From NCBI GenBank assembly GCA_961205875.1, contig OY540810.1, forward strand, positions 19,282,001 through 19,346,000: a stretch of 64,000 bases of DNA, written 5' to 3'. Below, piece after piece: positions 24,715 to 35,397 of the stretch (its first letter is position 1; the number at the start of each line of letters is the position of its first letter). Source of the DNA: Sialis fuliginosa. Taxonomy: Eukaryota > Arthropoda > Insecta > Megaloptera > Sialidae. A program made the translations under genes and the position numbers. Under the pieces are notes generated by a model, which saw only the letters and a list, made by a program, of their open reading frames with translations, did not search any database and was not told where the DNA came from.

Positions 24715-24780
24715 ATATTTGATTGGAGCGAGACTGGACTGGGGCCGGCACGATAGTCTGAATCGACTCTTAAATCGTGA
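24715..24780. repeat. Solo terminus shared with the 59.4-60 kb element
   Basis: GATTGGAGCGAGACTGGACT through GGCACGATAGTCTGAATCGA reproduces, with small changes, the right terminus at about 59922-59965 (GGAGCGAGACCAGCACGATA then GTCTGGATCGACC). Only one end is present here. Confidence 0.55.
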
Positions 24781-24791
24781 CTCGATCACTA

Positions 24792-25180
24792 AAGGGTCGA
24801 TTACATTGAACGAGTTTACAAGCTAACAAGCCAGCTTGTAAGATAGTGAATATGACACACAAAACTTTTCACTCGCTCAGTAGCCAACTAGCTAGCGAGT
24901 AAACCACGTGTTGTGAATACATTTTATAGACACTGAAACCAGGAATCACCGAGATACTAGCAGTTAGCGAACTAGCTACTATTATGACACACGGCTATTT
25001 TACAAGCTAACAAGACTTTAAGCCAGCGAGTAAAGTAGCCCGGATTTCAACTTTTGTAGCAGATTGTTTACAAGCAGCTTGTTAGCTAGTGAATATGATT
25101 ACACTGAGCGAGTTTACAAGCAGCTTGTAAAAAAGCTGGCTTGTAGCTTGTAAACTCATTCAATGTAATCGACGCTTTTA
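24792..25180. mobile_element. TIR element with GGGTCGATTACATTGAA ends
   Basis: GGGTCGATTACATTGAACG and CATTCAATGTAATCGACGC form inverted ends about 385 bp apart, with AGTTTACAAGC / GCTTGTAAACT continuing inward. The interior repeats the word pair CAAGCTAACAAG / CTTGTTAGCTAG several times, giving subterminal repeats that might be transposase-binding sites. No transposase. Confidence 0.7.
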
Positions 25181-25726
25181 TAAACTCATTTTTCCTATTT
25201 CTAGTTTGTATGACTGTCTTTATGATATCCACAATAATCCACATGTTCGAAAACGTTTAAACGATATCTTTACGCACTTTCCTCTTTTATTGTTTTTGTA
25301 AATTCGTCATTGCCTCATTTCAAATGAATATTTATTATTAACATTCTAATGCGTATGTATTGTTTAAATTAAAACAAAAACATTCTCATGAAAATAAAAT
25401 GTAGGTAATTAAAATTGAATCACTTGATGGAATTCACACAGACCTACAACAGGTCTTTCAACTTAGAGGGATGATGTCAGAAAGTGTTTTTGAATTTTGT
25501 TGATGACGCCTACTACTCTTTATAAACTGTTGTTGTTTTTTTTCAGACAACTACCATAATTAACACTTATTTATTATAAATCATAATTATGATATGATAA
25601 TTATATTAATTATATTAATAATATTAATAATTAATTTCTTAATGACCTGTTCAAATCGATCATTTTCTTTAATGATTGATTTTTGTACAGTGAATTATCA
25701 AAACAAATTGTTTTCATTGATAAATG
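25181..25726. other. Gene-free AT-rich stretch
   Basis: Nothing recognised besides AT-rich imperfect palindromes around 25590-25630. Confidence 0.45.
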
Positions 25727-26594
25727 TATATGTTACCGGCAATGTATGTAATTCAGGCATTCTATAGAATTCCTAGGAATTCTATACAATGCCTGACGAT
25801 TTCAGGCAAAGTATGAAATATTTGTTTAATAGAAATTTATTATATACTTTGCCTAGGCATTCTATAGAATCCCTAGGAATTCTATAGAATGCCAAAATAA
25901 TATTAGGAAATGTATGAAATAAAAGACAAAATGATATTAATAAAGCAGAGAGGTATTATTTAATTAATTTAAAAAAGTCTAAATTCATATTATGTAAGAT
26001 TTAGGTCTTTCATTGTTAAAATAACAAAACCACAAACCAACATTATTCATATCTTCAAAAAAAATCATGAAAATATGCCTTTTTTCGCCTTTAAAACCTT
26101 ACCCCCCCCCCTTAAAATGACAGCGGTTTTTCGTCGGGCCAACAAAAGAACTTACGAATTTTTTTATACAGCCGTTTCCGAGAACACTGTGCTACTTTAC
26201 TGGACATACATACATTTTTCTATTATATAACGCGTAAATATAAAATGTTTATTTTGATAAATAATTCAGTATTGTACCGACAATACTGAATTGTAATCTA
26301 GAAACCTACCTACAGCTATCGAGAATGGACCAAGATTTTTTTATTGTATATTTGCATCAGTATTTTATAACATAAAGTAAAGCAACATCTGTACCTGGAC
26401 CAAAATTGATCGATTCACCCTATTTATGTTTATATTTCATACATTGCCGGTTATCAATTAGGTATTCTATAGAATGCCTAGGAAATGTATATAATTAAAT
26501 TCATTTCATACATTGCCTGGTGATTTTAGGCATTCTATAGAATACCTAGGAATTCTATAGAATGCCGTATTTCATACATTGCCGGTAACATATA
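25727..26594. mobile_element. TIR element with palindromic CCTAGG-centred subterminal repeats
   Basis: The ends TATATGTTACCGGCAATG and CATTGCCGGTAACATATA are inverted repeats. Inside them sit 38-bp palindromes, each made of GGCATTCTATAGAAT, then nCCTAGGn, then ATTCTATAGAATGCC. Full copies are at 25756-25793, 25856-25893 and 26529-26566, with a partial at 26461-26482. The word TTTCATACATTGCC recurs near the right end. No transposase. Symmetric placement of the palindromes next to both ends suggests protein-binding sites, by analogy with subterminal repeats of other DNA transposons. Confidence 0.75.
26266..26295. repeat. Perfect 13-bp hairpin
   Basis: AATTCAGTATTGT and ACAATACTGAATT flank a 4-nt centre (ACCG). 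It lies in the interior of the 25.7-26.6 kb element. Confidence 0.75.
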
Positions 26595-26599
26595 TACAG

Positions 26600-27595
26600 T
26601 GAAATGCAGAAATAATCGTTCAGTTTTTATTGAAAATCGCTTATCACAAACTTATTGTTAGTAGACTCCTCCCATTTGATTATTATAATATTTAAATCAT
26701 TTCTCCATGTACCAAACAAAGACAGATATTTTGAAACTCATTTGAAAGAGAAGAAATACTCTTCGTTTGTAGTATTCATATATAATTGTATGATTAAATT
26801 ATTATGTAATCTCTTGAAAATTGTATAAGTAAATTTTGTGGCAATAAATATTATATATATATATTCCGAATTTTAGTATTTAAATATGTTAAACTTGATA
26901 TAAAATTAATTAATGAAATGTACGTATATTTGTGTTTTTATTTAAAATGATGTAACTATATGTGTAAGCTCCGCCCTAGAAAAAGATAACTGATGTTGTT
27001 TGTCTTAATATTTTCGAATTTGTTGTAACCTTACGGAGGTAGACGACTTCTGCAGCCCATTGTAGGTATACATGTAAATGTGTTAAAGGAAAAACTAAAT
27101 TTTTCTATTCTTTTTCTTTCATTTTTTAGCTTATCTGATTGACAGTTTAAGAAATTAAAAAAAAATATTTGAAAAACTGTTTACCGAGAGCAATAAATTG
27201 CAACCTAATATGCATATTTTTTATTTAAAAAATTACAATTATAATTACCAAGGCTATTAAAAAAAATTCGTAAACTAATTTATTTATATTTTTTATAAGT
27301 TAAAGTTTATCTTTGAAATGATCAGTGTATACTTGTAAATAAATAGCAAAAAATAACTTGTTCAATTGTATTGTTATGATGTAATTAGTTTTTTTTTAAA
27401 TTGTTTTATATGTTAAGTAATTTATATTCATCATTTAAATTGTATACGTCTTATTTAAGTAGGTATGTGAATTTAATAAAATTATTAATATATGAGGATA
27501 AATATGAAGGTAGAGTTATTATGGGCTGGATTGCTCCATTTCTAACAGCTCAGAAACAATAAATATAAATTATGGGTTTGTGGTTGGTGGTTTAA
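26600..27595. other. Gene-free AT-rich stretch
   Basis: No exon or recognisable repeat. Confidence 0.45.
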
Positions 27596-27603
27596 CAGAG
27601 GAA

Positions 27604-27854
27604 ACTTTTAGCACTAATAAGAATTTGCTCTGGAGCAAAAGTTAAGCTAACGTTATCTGCGAGGTATTAAATATACATAAATGACAACCTAGCGATTTAA
27701 AAGCGGTAGTGACAATTGTACCTCATAAAATTACCACTGCTCTAAAGTCCCAAACAAATTCATAATGATTTAACACCTCGCAGGTAACGTTAGCTTAGCT
27801 TTTGCTCTCGAGCATATTCTTTAGAATACCAGACATAAGACTCATTTTGGTTTA
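27604..27854. mobile_element. MITE family 2, copy
   Basis: The left block AAGAATTTGCTCTGGAGCAAAAG, with GCTAACGTTATCTGCGAGGT, is mirrored by ACCTCGCAGGTAACGTTAGC and CTCGAGCATATTCTTTAGAATACC. It matches the 57506-57788 element in block order. Its right part is duplicated in tandem immediately downstream. Confidence 0.65.
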
Positions 27855-27981
27855 AAATTACCACTGCTCTAAAATCCCAAGCAAATTCATAATGATTTAA
27901 CACCTCGCAGATAACGTTAGCTTAGCTTTTGCTCTCGAGCATATTCTTTAGAATACCAGACATAAGACTCATTTTGGTTTA
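27728..27981 (+). repeat. 127-bp tandem duplication
   Basis: The segments 27728-27854 and 27855-27981 are nearly identical, with differences such as AAAGTCCCAAAC versus AAAATCCCAAGC. The duplicated unit is the right half of MITE family 2 plus its flank up to CATTTTGGTTTA. Confidence 0.85.
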
Positions 27982-28319
27982 GTCATATATTGCTTATTAT
28001 ATAGGCTACAGCTGGCTACAATGATGGTACAAGCCGAATGTGTTGAATTTTCCACATTCCCTCTAAAGTTGGCGTACCAACTGCACTGATTATTAATAAT
28101 ATTATTTACTCATAACGTGATAAATGATAAACATAAAAAGTATTATCGTGATGCTCTACTTTTAATAAATGAAACATTAATATTTCACTTTTTATACAAT
28201 ATGCGTGAATTGTATTATTTATAGAACTTTGTTAATATCAATAATCAATCAACATAAATGTTGATGTTTGTATATGTATATAAAATATATATGCATTTGT
28301 ACAATAATTCTGTAGACAA

Positions 28320-28490
28320 TTTGAAGACACGATTTACATACCGGATTTTGTGTATAAAATCGCACAAAGAATCCCAAAAGCAGAAATGACATCACGTACA
28401 TAGATTTTGAATTTTTTGCGCTCGGTCTGAAGACAGGAATAACTTTGTGGGGATTAAAATAAGCAATGATATCAGCCACAGAGCAACGGC
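28320..28490 (-). other. Weak candidate exon on minus strand
   Basis: A locally GC-richer patch in which the minus strand is open through ADIIAYFNPHKVIPVFRP and a hydrophobic stretch (SFLLLGFFVRF), followed by CCG then GTATGT, a good donor sequence, at about 28340. A matching acceptor (GGCAG at about 28506) is weak. No known domain; this may be chance. Confidence 0.15.
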
Positions 28491-28824
28491 GTACTAGTAG
28501 ACACTGCCATTACTGTAATCATCAAAACAAAATTAATCTCATAATTAGTTTGACTACATCTAACGTTTTTAAACATATGCATATATGTGTATAATTAATA
28601 ATAATTTTTGTGTAATAACCAAAAATAAAAAAAAACTATATGATAAAAAAATACATAATCAATTATCAGCTAAAAAAATACGGTAAAAATATTTGAACTT
28701 TTAAAGTTTTAAGAAAAGTAAATAACAAAACTTTATGTTTCAATTCGAAATTATGTGTTAATGATTCATTTAGACCAGAACATAGTAGCGCAGTCGTTCA
28801 GAAAAAAAATTCCGATTGAATTAT

Positions 28825-30570
28825 TTATTTTTATCTTATTGAGGAGGTTAGCCCGATTATAAAAATGCAAGGTGCCAATATTGGTCGAATATTATTTAAA
28901 TCGCGAAAAGGCCCTACAAAAAGGAAAACAATTAACTTTTTTTTGTATCATCTTTAGGCCTTTTCGTATAAAAAAGGTTCTTACACTCCAACTGTAATTT
29001 TACTCCTTTATTTGTTATTTTATAAAACTTCATGAAACCTTGAATTTAGGTATTTTCAATCATGAAAATGTATACTTTTAAACTAATACTAATACTTAAT
29101 AATTGTACATATGTATAATCTTCAATGTTAACAATAAGATATACTTCAATTTTAAGATTCTTACCGGCAACCAACCACCTTTATTTTAATTAACAATCAA
29201 GCGCGTTTCTCTACTCTGCTCGTTCATATTGCTCTCTCACCCACACTCTTATGTTCCCATATTATATTTTTGTAAGATTCTGATTTCAACGAGTAATGAT
29301 TGTCTGAATTTTATAAAAACATTATTGTCTAATTTAATACTATTATTAATAGTACGGGAGCTAGCAACGTCGCGAAAACGAGAATTTTAGGTAGGCTAGT
29401 TTTTTGATATACCTTTTCTTTTGCTCTCTCGGTCAGCATGCAGGTCATCTGGCTGGCGGTAAAGGTTGCGTTTACCTGTGAGCATAGTAGGTACCTAGAC
29501 AGGTTAAAATACTGACTTTTCCAATTATTTCAAGAAGATTCGTTTTTTTTCACTGACTTTTATTATTTAAATATAAAGAAATCTCAAATTTATTCGCCAG
29601 ACAATAATTCGATTGTTAAACCAAGAGCCAGACCGATTTAAGTTTACATTAAAATTTTCACAGCAATCTATTTTACAACTATGTATCTATCATAGCATAA
29701 TACCGCATTACTTTTCAGCTTTAAATCGGTCTGGCTTTTGGTTTAACAATCGAATTATTGTCTGGCAAATAAATTTTAGATTTCTTAATATTTAAATAAC
29801 ATCATATTAAAATTTCAGCAATACAAAAAAAATTTTTTTTTACCAAAAATAGCAAACGCAACCTCTACCGCCAGCCAAATGGCCTGCATGCTGACCGAGA
29901 GAGCGAAAGAAAGGGTATATCAAAAAACCAGCCTATCTAAAATTCTCTCACGAAAACGTTGCTAGCTCTTAGACTATAATGTTTTCATTGAAATACTCAA
30001 TAATTTTAATAAATTCAGATAGCCATTACTCGTTGAAATACGAATCTGACGAAAAATATGTAAATAATCTTTTTGGTAGAGAATTTGATTCTCTTTAATT
30101 ATGTAAATAACTGTTTTTGCCTATATGTTAACGTAGGAGTATGAGTGAGAAGGCAATATGAACGCGCAGAGTAGAAAAACGCGCTTGACTGTTAATTAAA
30201 ATAAATGTGGTTGCCGGTAAGAATATTGAAATTGAAGTATACAATATTGTTAACATTCATTTGAAGATTATAAAAAATTATAAAGTCTGATAACATTAGT
30301 TTGAAGTATGTATATATTTTCATGATTGAAAATACCTAAATTCAAGGTTTTATGAACGTTTAACAATTTATAACAAATAAAGGAGTAGTTACAGTTATGA
30401 GTGTAGGGAATTGTTTTTATACGAAAAGGCCTAAAGATGATACAAATAAATTTTTGATTTCGAAAACATTTTTATCCTTTTGAAGGGCATTTTTGCGATT
30501 TAAATAATATCCGATCAAGGCACCTTGCATTTTTATAATCGGACCAACCTCCCCAATAAGATAAAAATAA
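28825..30570. mobile_element. 1.75-kb foldback element with nested inner hairpin
   Basis: The ends TTATTTTTATCTTATTG and CAATAAGATAAAAATAA are inverted. Pairing continues inward through AGGCCTTTTCGTAT / ATACGAAAAGGCCT, ATTCTTACCGGCAACC / GGTTGCCGGTAAGAAT, and the GC-richer blocks at 29392-29475 and 29853-29938 (GCATGCAGGTCATCTGGCTG / CAGCCAAATGGCCTGCATGC). The centre is a separate hairpin at 29597-29765. Arms are about 700-750 bp with several percent divergence and indels. The frame at 29613-29795 is part of the hairpin. Confidence 0.8.
29597..29765. repeat. Hairpin at the centre of the 28.8-30.6 kb foldback
   Basis: CCAGACAATAATTCGATTG and CAATCGAATTATTGTCTGG are perfectly inverted, and the pairing extends through GCCAGACCGATTTAA / TTAAATCGGTCTGGC. 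It reads as a small element inserted at or forming the apex of the larger foldback. Confidence 0.75.
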
Positions 30571-30579
30571 GAATATTTA

Positions 30580-31360
30580 ATTTAAAAATTAACTTAAATC
30601 ACTCATATTCTTAAGCTTTATATTTAGATAGTGAAATAAATAATAGAAAACAATATGATTTTTAAATTTAGATTTAAAAATGTCAATATAAAAAATATTC
30701 ACAGTTTAATACTATGCTTTGTATATACATATATGGCTGCATATAAATATGTGTATACATTTATTAAAAAATAATTATTATTTACTATTCTTATAAATAC
30801 GCATGACTATATCTGCAGACAGCTATGTGATGCGCTTGTATGTAAATTAGAAGAATAATAATATTGACAGTAAACACAAATCATTTTTATAATCATCATT
30901 TTCCAACGCTTTAATATTTACCAAGTTTACGTCATTTTTTCCATTGGGTGTTTAATTAACGCATAAGTGACAAACATTTTTATTTTTTTGAAAGCATAAA
31001 TTGTGCATATGTAATAAGATCAACCCACACTTATAGTAGATGCCTGTGATTTCTACATATTATGTATGTATGTATTATACATGTTTGCTGCATGCTGCTT
31101 TCTTCTAGATTTAACTTTGATGATTAAATTAATGTCGCCAGGTGTAGGTTTATTATTGAAAGTGAATCTATGTTACATCTGTTATTGTTTTTAACTATGC
31201 CAATGTTACTTTCTTCCTCAAAAAGGATTCTATTTTTAAATATAATGTATAGCAAAAGATCTATGATATATGTAATGTTTCATAAATTATAAAACTATCA
31301 GTTTATTTCATTTGAAAGCAGGATATTTTTTGGTTTCCGATTTCAAAATATACTCCTTAT
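30580..31360. other. Gene-free AT-rich stretch
   Basis: Nothing supported. Confidence 0.45.
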
Positions 31361-31384
31361 TTTTCCATTCCAGGTCAAAATAAA

Positions 31385-31500
31385 AACGTTTCGTTTCTAT
31401 CTTTATTCTAAATTTATTTTCAAGAAAAGGTAATCGCAAGCTTTCGATTACCTTTTCTTGAATAAAGTTGACGTTTAGACAAAGAAGTTTGTTTTTATGA
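31385..31500. repeat. Hairpin element related to the 59.1-59.3 kb element
   Basis: TTCAAGAAAAGGTAATCG and CGATTACCTTTTCTTGAA are perfectly inverted around CAAGCTTT. The right flank TTGACGTTTAGACAAAGAAG and GTTTGTTTTTAT matches the right end of the element at 59085-59318 (TGACGTTTAAACAAACAAG and GTTTGTTTTTAT). CGAAAGCTTGCG is common to both. Confidence 0.7.
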
Positions 31501-31765
31501 AAAATATTATCTATAGTTTCATTTTATTCTATCTTATTAGTTTGTCAAAAATGTCTTAATAAAATAAGAATCACGTACACTATTCACTGTTAGGATTACG
31601 TATAGGAAAGTCCCGTGGTTTCCAAGGCAGATATTTAAAGAGTGATGCATATTACGAGAAAATTATATATATGTTAGTATTAAATTTTCAATAAAAAAGC
31701 AGTTTGTATTAATTAGCAGAGTATTTATGAATGTATACAAATGTTATGATTTAAGTATGACGCGC

Positions 31766-31876
31766 GGTCACTCCTCATTTGTCCGGTTGAGCCTGAGGAT
31801 TGATCTTGGTCAAAGCTCGAAACATTTTTGCGTTCCACATTAGACTAGAATGTTTTGGTCGATTTTAGGAGTGACC
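31766..31876 (+). repeat. Repeat with hammerhead-like core and closing stem
   Basis: GGTCACTCCT at 31766-31775 is the reverse complement of AGGAGTGACC at 31867-31876, enclosing CTGAGGA (31793-31799), a short stem (TTGAT-CTTG-GTCAA) and GAAAC (31819-31823). The CTGANGA-stem-GAAA order is that of a hammerhead core, although the cleavage-site side is not clear. Confidence 0.5.
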
Positions 31877-31918
31877 AACATGGTCAAAGGAAAATATTAA
31901 ATCAAACATAAATGTGCC

Positions 31919-32462
31919 TTAACCCTTAACGGACACGCTCTCGTGGCTTTCCATTAAAGGCACGTTGGGTGTAGCGTACCCAAGAATGTTCGATTGCTTA
32001 TATCTCCGATTCTAACTATCATATTGATTTGATTTGTTTCCATCAAACCGTGAAACGATGTAGAAAATGAATATATCAAAAAGAAAAACGTGAAATTTAT
32101 ACTTATTAAATAAAAAAACTTGAAGAAAACATTTTTTTCTTCTATCGATTACAGTTTATCGAAAAAATAAGATAATTGAGTTTTCCCAACGCTGTTTTCG
32201 AGCTATTGAATCATATTTTTCAGAAAAATATTCAGTATTATATAATTACTATAAAAGGATATTTATTTGGAGAAGTGAAATGAATTTTGCTTTACACGCT
32301 GGGTACACATACCCGAGAAAAAAAATATACTGAGCATAGTTTCTAGAGGGTTTGTTGCGTGGAGTCTCTAACCTTACTTAAGAGTAGTAACTATTAGGAA
32401 ATACCAAGTGCAGTAAAATTGGGCTCAGGTATCGCATACTCAAGGGGCCCTTTGAAGGTTAA
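31919..32462. mobile_element. Candidate piggyBac-like non-autonomous element
   Basis: A TTAA at 31919-31922 is followed by CCCTTAACGGACACG; the right side ends GGGGCCCTTTGAAGG and TTAA at 32459-32462. TTAA flanks with CCCTT-type ends fit piggyBac-like elements, but the terminal match is short and imperfect. The interior is without a frame. Confidence 0.35.
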
Positions 32463-32469
32463 ACCAGCG

Positions 32470-33240
32470 TTTGATTAAAAATTCTAGTTTAATAAACTAA
32501 AAAACACGATAAGACTTATTGTTAGTCATTGAGGAGTCCCTATGATCACCTCTCACTTCAATACAAGCTCAATGGTACCAAATTATTGTCACAATAATTG
32601 CATAAGTTTGCAAAGTTTCAAATAGATATGGCAATAAGAAGGGGGTGAAAAGTGGGTTGTAAGATTTGCTTACAATGTTAGGAAGTTACAGATCAAGCTA
32701 ATAAAAAAGTGTTAATAAAAATTACATTTTTTTCTTAATATTATTATAGCTTCCTTTATTTACTTATTGAAGTGTTATAAGTTAAATAATTCAAATAATA
32801 TTATATTAATTAAATATCCTGATTAAGTAGTATTTATTTTTACTTACTTACTTCAATATCTTATTAAATATACGTAAATACACATCCCACACAGTATAAT
32901 CAGGATTTCCATAGTTGGTCGTGTAAGAAATTAAGTAATGATAATAAAAAATCTAAATTTAATTTACCGCCAGTCAATTACGATAATCTATATTTCATAC
33001 GCCCAAACATTAAGCTGTTATCATTTAATTGTTTGTATGATTATCTCTATCGTACTTCCACATGATAAATAGTTCCGTCATGTGCATCTTTATCTATCGG
33101 ATGCCACTGGTCAGTGTGTCACGTGTTTGGCATAATGCCTAAACATTATTCGACCTAGCTGAGGTTAAGTCATAAGCGGTTTTCGCATGTATTTACCACA
33201 AAGGCCAATGTTAATGTTTTACAAATTATTACAGAATATA
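32470..33240. other. Gene-free AT-rich stretch
   Basis: No exon or clear repeat. Confidence 0.45.
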
Positions 33241-33245
33241 TATAA

Positions 33246-33795
33246 ATCGGTCATTCCAAATAACTACACACTTTTTTGATTGTTGTCACAAATTTGTTTA
33301 ATTTTTACATATGTTTTAGTAGTATTTTAGAGAAGATTTTTAACGGTACTTAGAGATCGAAAAAAGTTCTCCTCCCAAAAATATCGACTTTTGAAAATTT
33401 GACGTTCTTTTTTTTGAAAACGAAATATCTCAAAAACTATCAAAGATAGGGTAAAACTACAAGACATTAATTTTGTGTAAAAATGTATGAAATTTATTTT
33501 TTTATATATGTCATTCAGGATGTCCAATGCATCTTTTTGCTCTTGCCTACGTTGGATTCTACCCTCTTTACTTGTACGTGCAGCTTGTTCGTATAAAAAT
33601 CGAGCATGAGGGTCGGTCGCTTGAAACGCTGTATCTTCGTTAGTTTTATTCCGATTTACTTGAAATTTTGACACAATACTCTCGACATGTTGTACATTTA
33701 GAATTTTTTTTTTTAAATATAAAAATTGTTTTTTTTAATCTTACTCCCCCCCCCCCCCCCTTTAAACCAAAAAAGTGTTTATGGAATGACCGATA
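33246..33795. mobile_element. TIR element (ATCGGTCATTCCA ends) with a coding-like minus-strand fragment
   Basis: ATCGGTCATTCCA at the left is the exact reverse complement of TGGAATGACCGAT at the right, and CACTTTTTT / AAAAAAGTGTT extends the ends. The right part has a 14-base C run (33746-33759). A 115-codon minus-strand frame (33327-33674) begins SKFQVNRNKTNEDTAFQA and continues with a charged, Q/E/R-rich segment (about residues 1-58) that is far less AT-biased than random frames here. Its later part is low-complexity. It may be a captured or ancestral coding fragment; the family is unknown. Confidence 0.6.
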
Positions 33796-33799
33796 TCTA

Positions 33800-35395
33800 T
33801 AGTAGGATTTGAAGTTTTACAGAAGTATATATATACATTTTTGGCTATAATATAAAATAATTAATATGAATATCAAAGGCTTCCTACATACATTATGAAC
33901 TTATATATAGAAATAAAAAAATCCCTCAGTCGGGTTGTTACAAGAAAATTTTTCGTAGAATTTGGATTTTTAAATTTGGCAGCTGTTCAAATAAAATATT
34001 TTATACGATCGGAAACTCATCAGAGCAAAACTATTCAAATAAAAACTACAGTATTTAGATTTGTCAAAAGATGCTATAGTGATGAATTTTTAATATAAAA
34101 ATTATATACGTATTCAGATTCAGGAAACATCTGCAACGACATTCAAGTAGATTTTGGCTATTCCTAGAAATGTTGAGCAAAAAATATATTTTTTTATTTA
34201 GTCTTAAATACAAATGGTAGTCTAAATTTATTGAGTCATACAAACTGCTGTATAAATTCAATTATTAGTGTATAGAATAGATACTATACATGTTGTAGTT
34301 AATTTTACATTTATAAACAAAGTTGACCACGTTCTGAGACCCTCCAAACATATTTTACTATTATAATCTGCCCCGGGCCTCAAGTGCTAGGGGAGCCCTG
34401 TACAAAAAAAAAATTGTTAGACGGAAAAGTACTTTAAATGCTTATAAGAAAGTTAATTTGATTTATACACTACGATAAACTATAAACATAATATAAACAT
34501 ACATAAACTATAAACATACTTTTGTTTAAAACCTTATTTCCCATTATTGACTGTTATTTTAGAATTTTTGCCAAAAAATTAATATTTCTGTAGTAACGAA
34601 AAAATGTTACTCTCAGTTCATCTGTCAGATATAAAAACAAAAGAAGTATTTTATTGTTATAAATGACATAAATTAAAATATTTTTAAATAACACTATTTA
34701 GAACATATTTTATGTGGAACATACAAATGTAATGAATATAACAATATAAGTACTTCATATGCTTACATATATGAAAAAATATGTAATAAAAACAAATCAT
34801 TACATTTCAGTACGCCATTTTTTTTTTTAGTATTTTTCACCGGTAATTTTTTTTCTCACAATTTAGTTCTGTATGTATATAATTTTTTTATGGAACTTGT
34901 TGCTAAATATGTAAGTGACGTGTTGTGAAAATTTCAGATTTTTCTCGATGCTTGAACCATGTGTTTTATGGGACTTTAACCGTAAATACACCATTCTGCC
35001 ATAAGAGCCCATGTTAATTTAAAAAAATAATAACTTTCAAACTATGTTGTAAAACCTATGTGTGTGGGTACTTAAGATTTATAAAGGAGTAACTTCTCCA
35101 AATTTTAACTATTTCTCGTTGAAATTAGATACCTGCCATACATCCTTAAGCTAACAGATTTCGAGATATTGGCAAAAAACTGTTTTAACTTCTTGTATAA
35201 TTTTAAGCTCCAGTGGTATCGTTACGGACTTTTAATATATTGTTTATAATGTCAAAAACATGCTTCATACAAAAATTCAGCTGGGTGGGAATTTTTATTA
35301 AGACATAATCAATTAATATTGACCCTACCAAAGCTTTAATCACTAATCAAGTATAAATATTAAAAAATACACATAATATTATGTAGTTACTAGAT
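33800..35395. other. Gene-free stretch with repeat scraps
   Basis: TGCCCCGGGCCTCAAGTGC and GCTAGGGGAGCCC at 34370-34400 form a GC-rich scrap of a DNA-element terminus. The rest is AT-rich with no supported exon. Confidence 0.4.
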
Positions 35396-35397
35396 TT

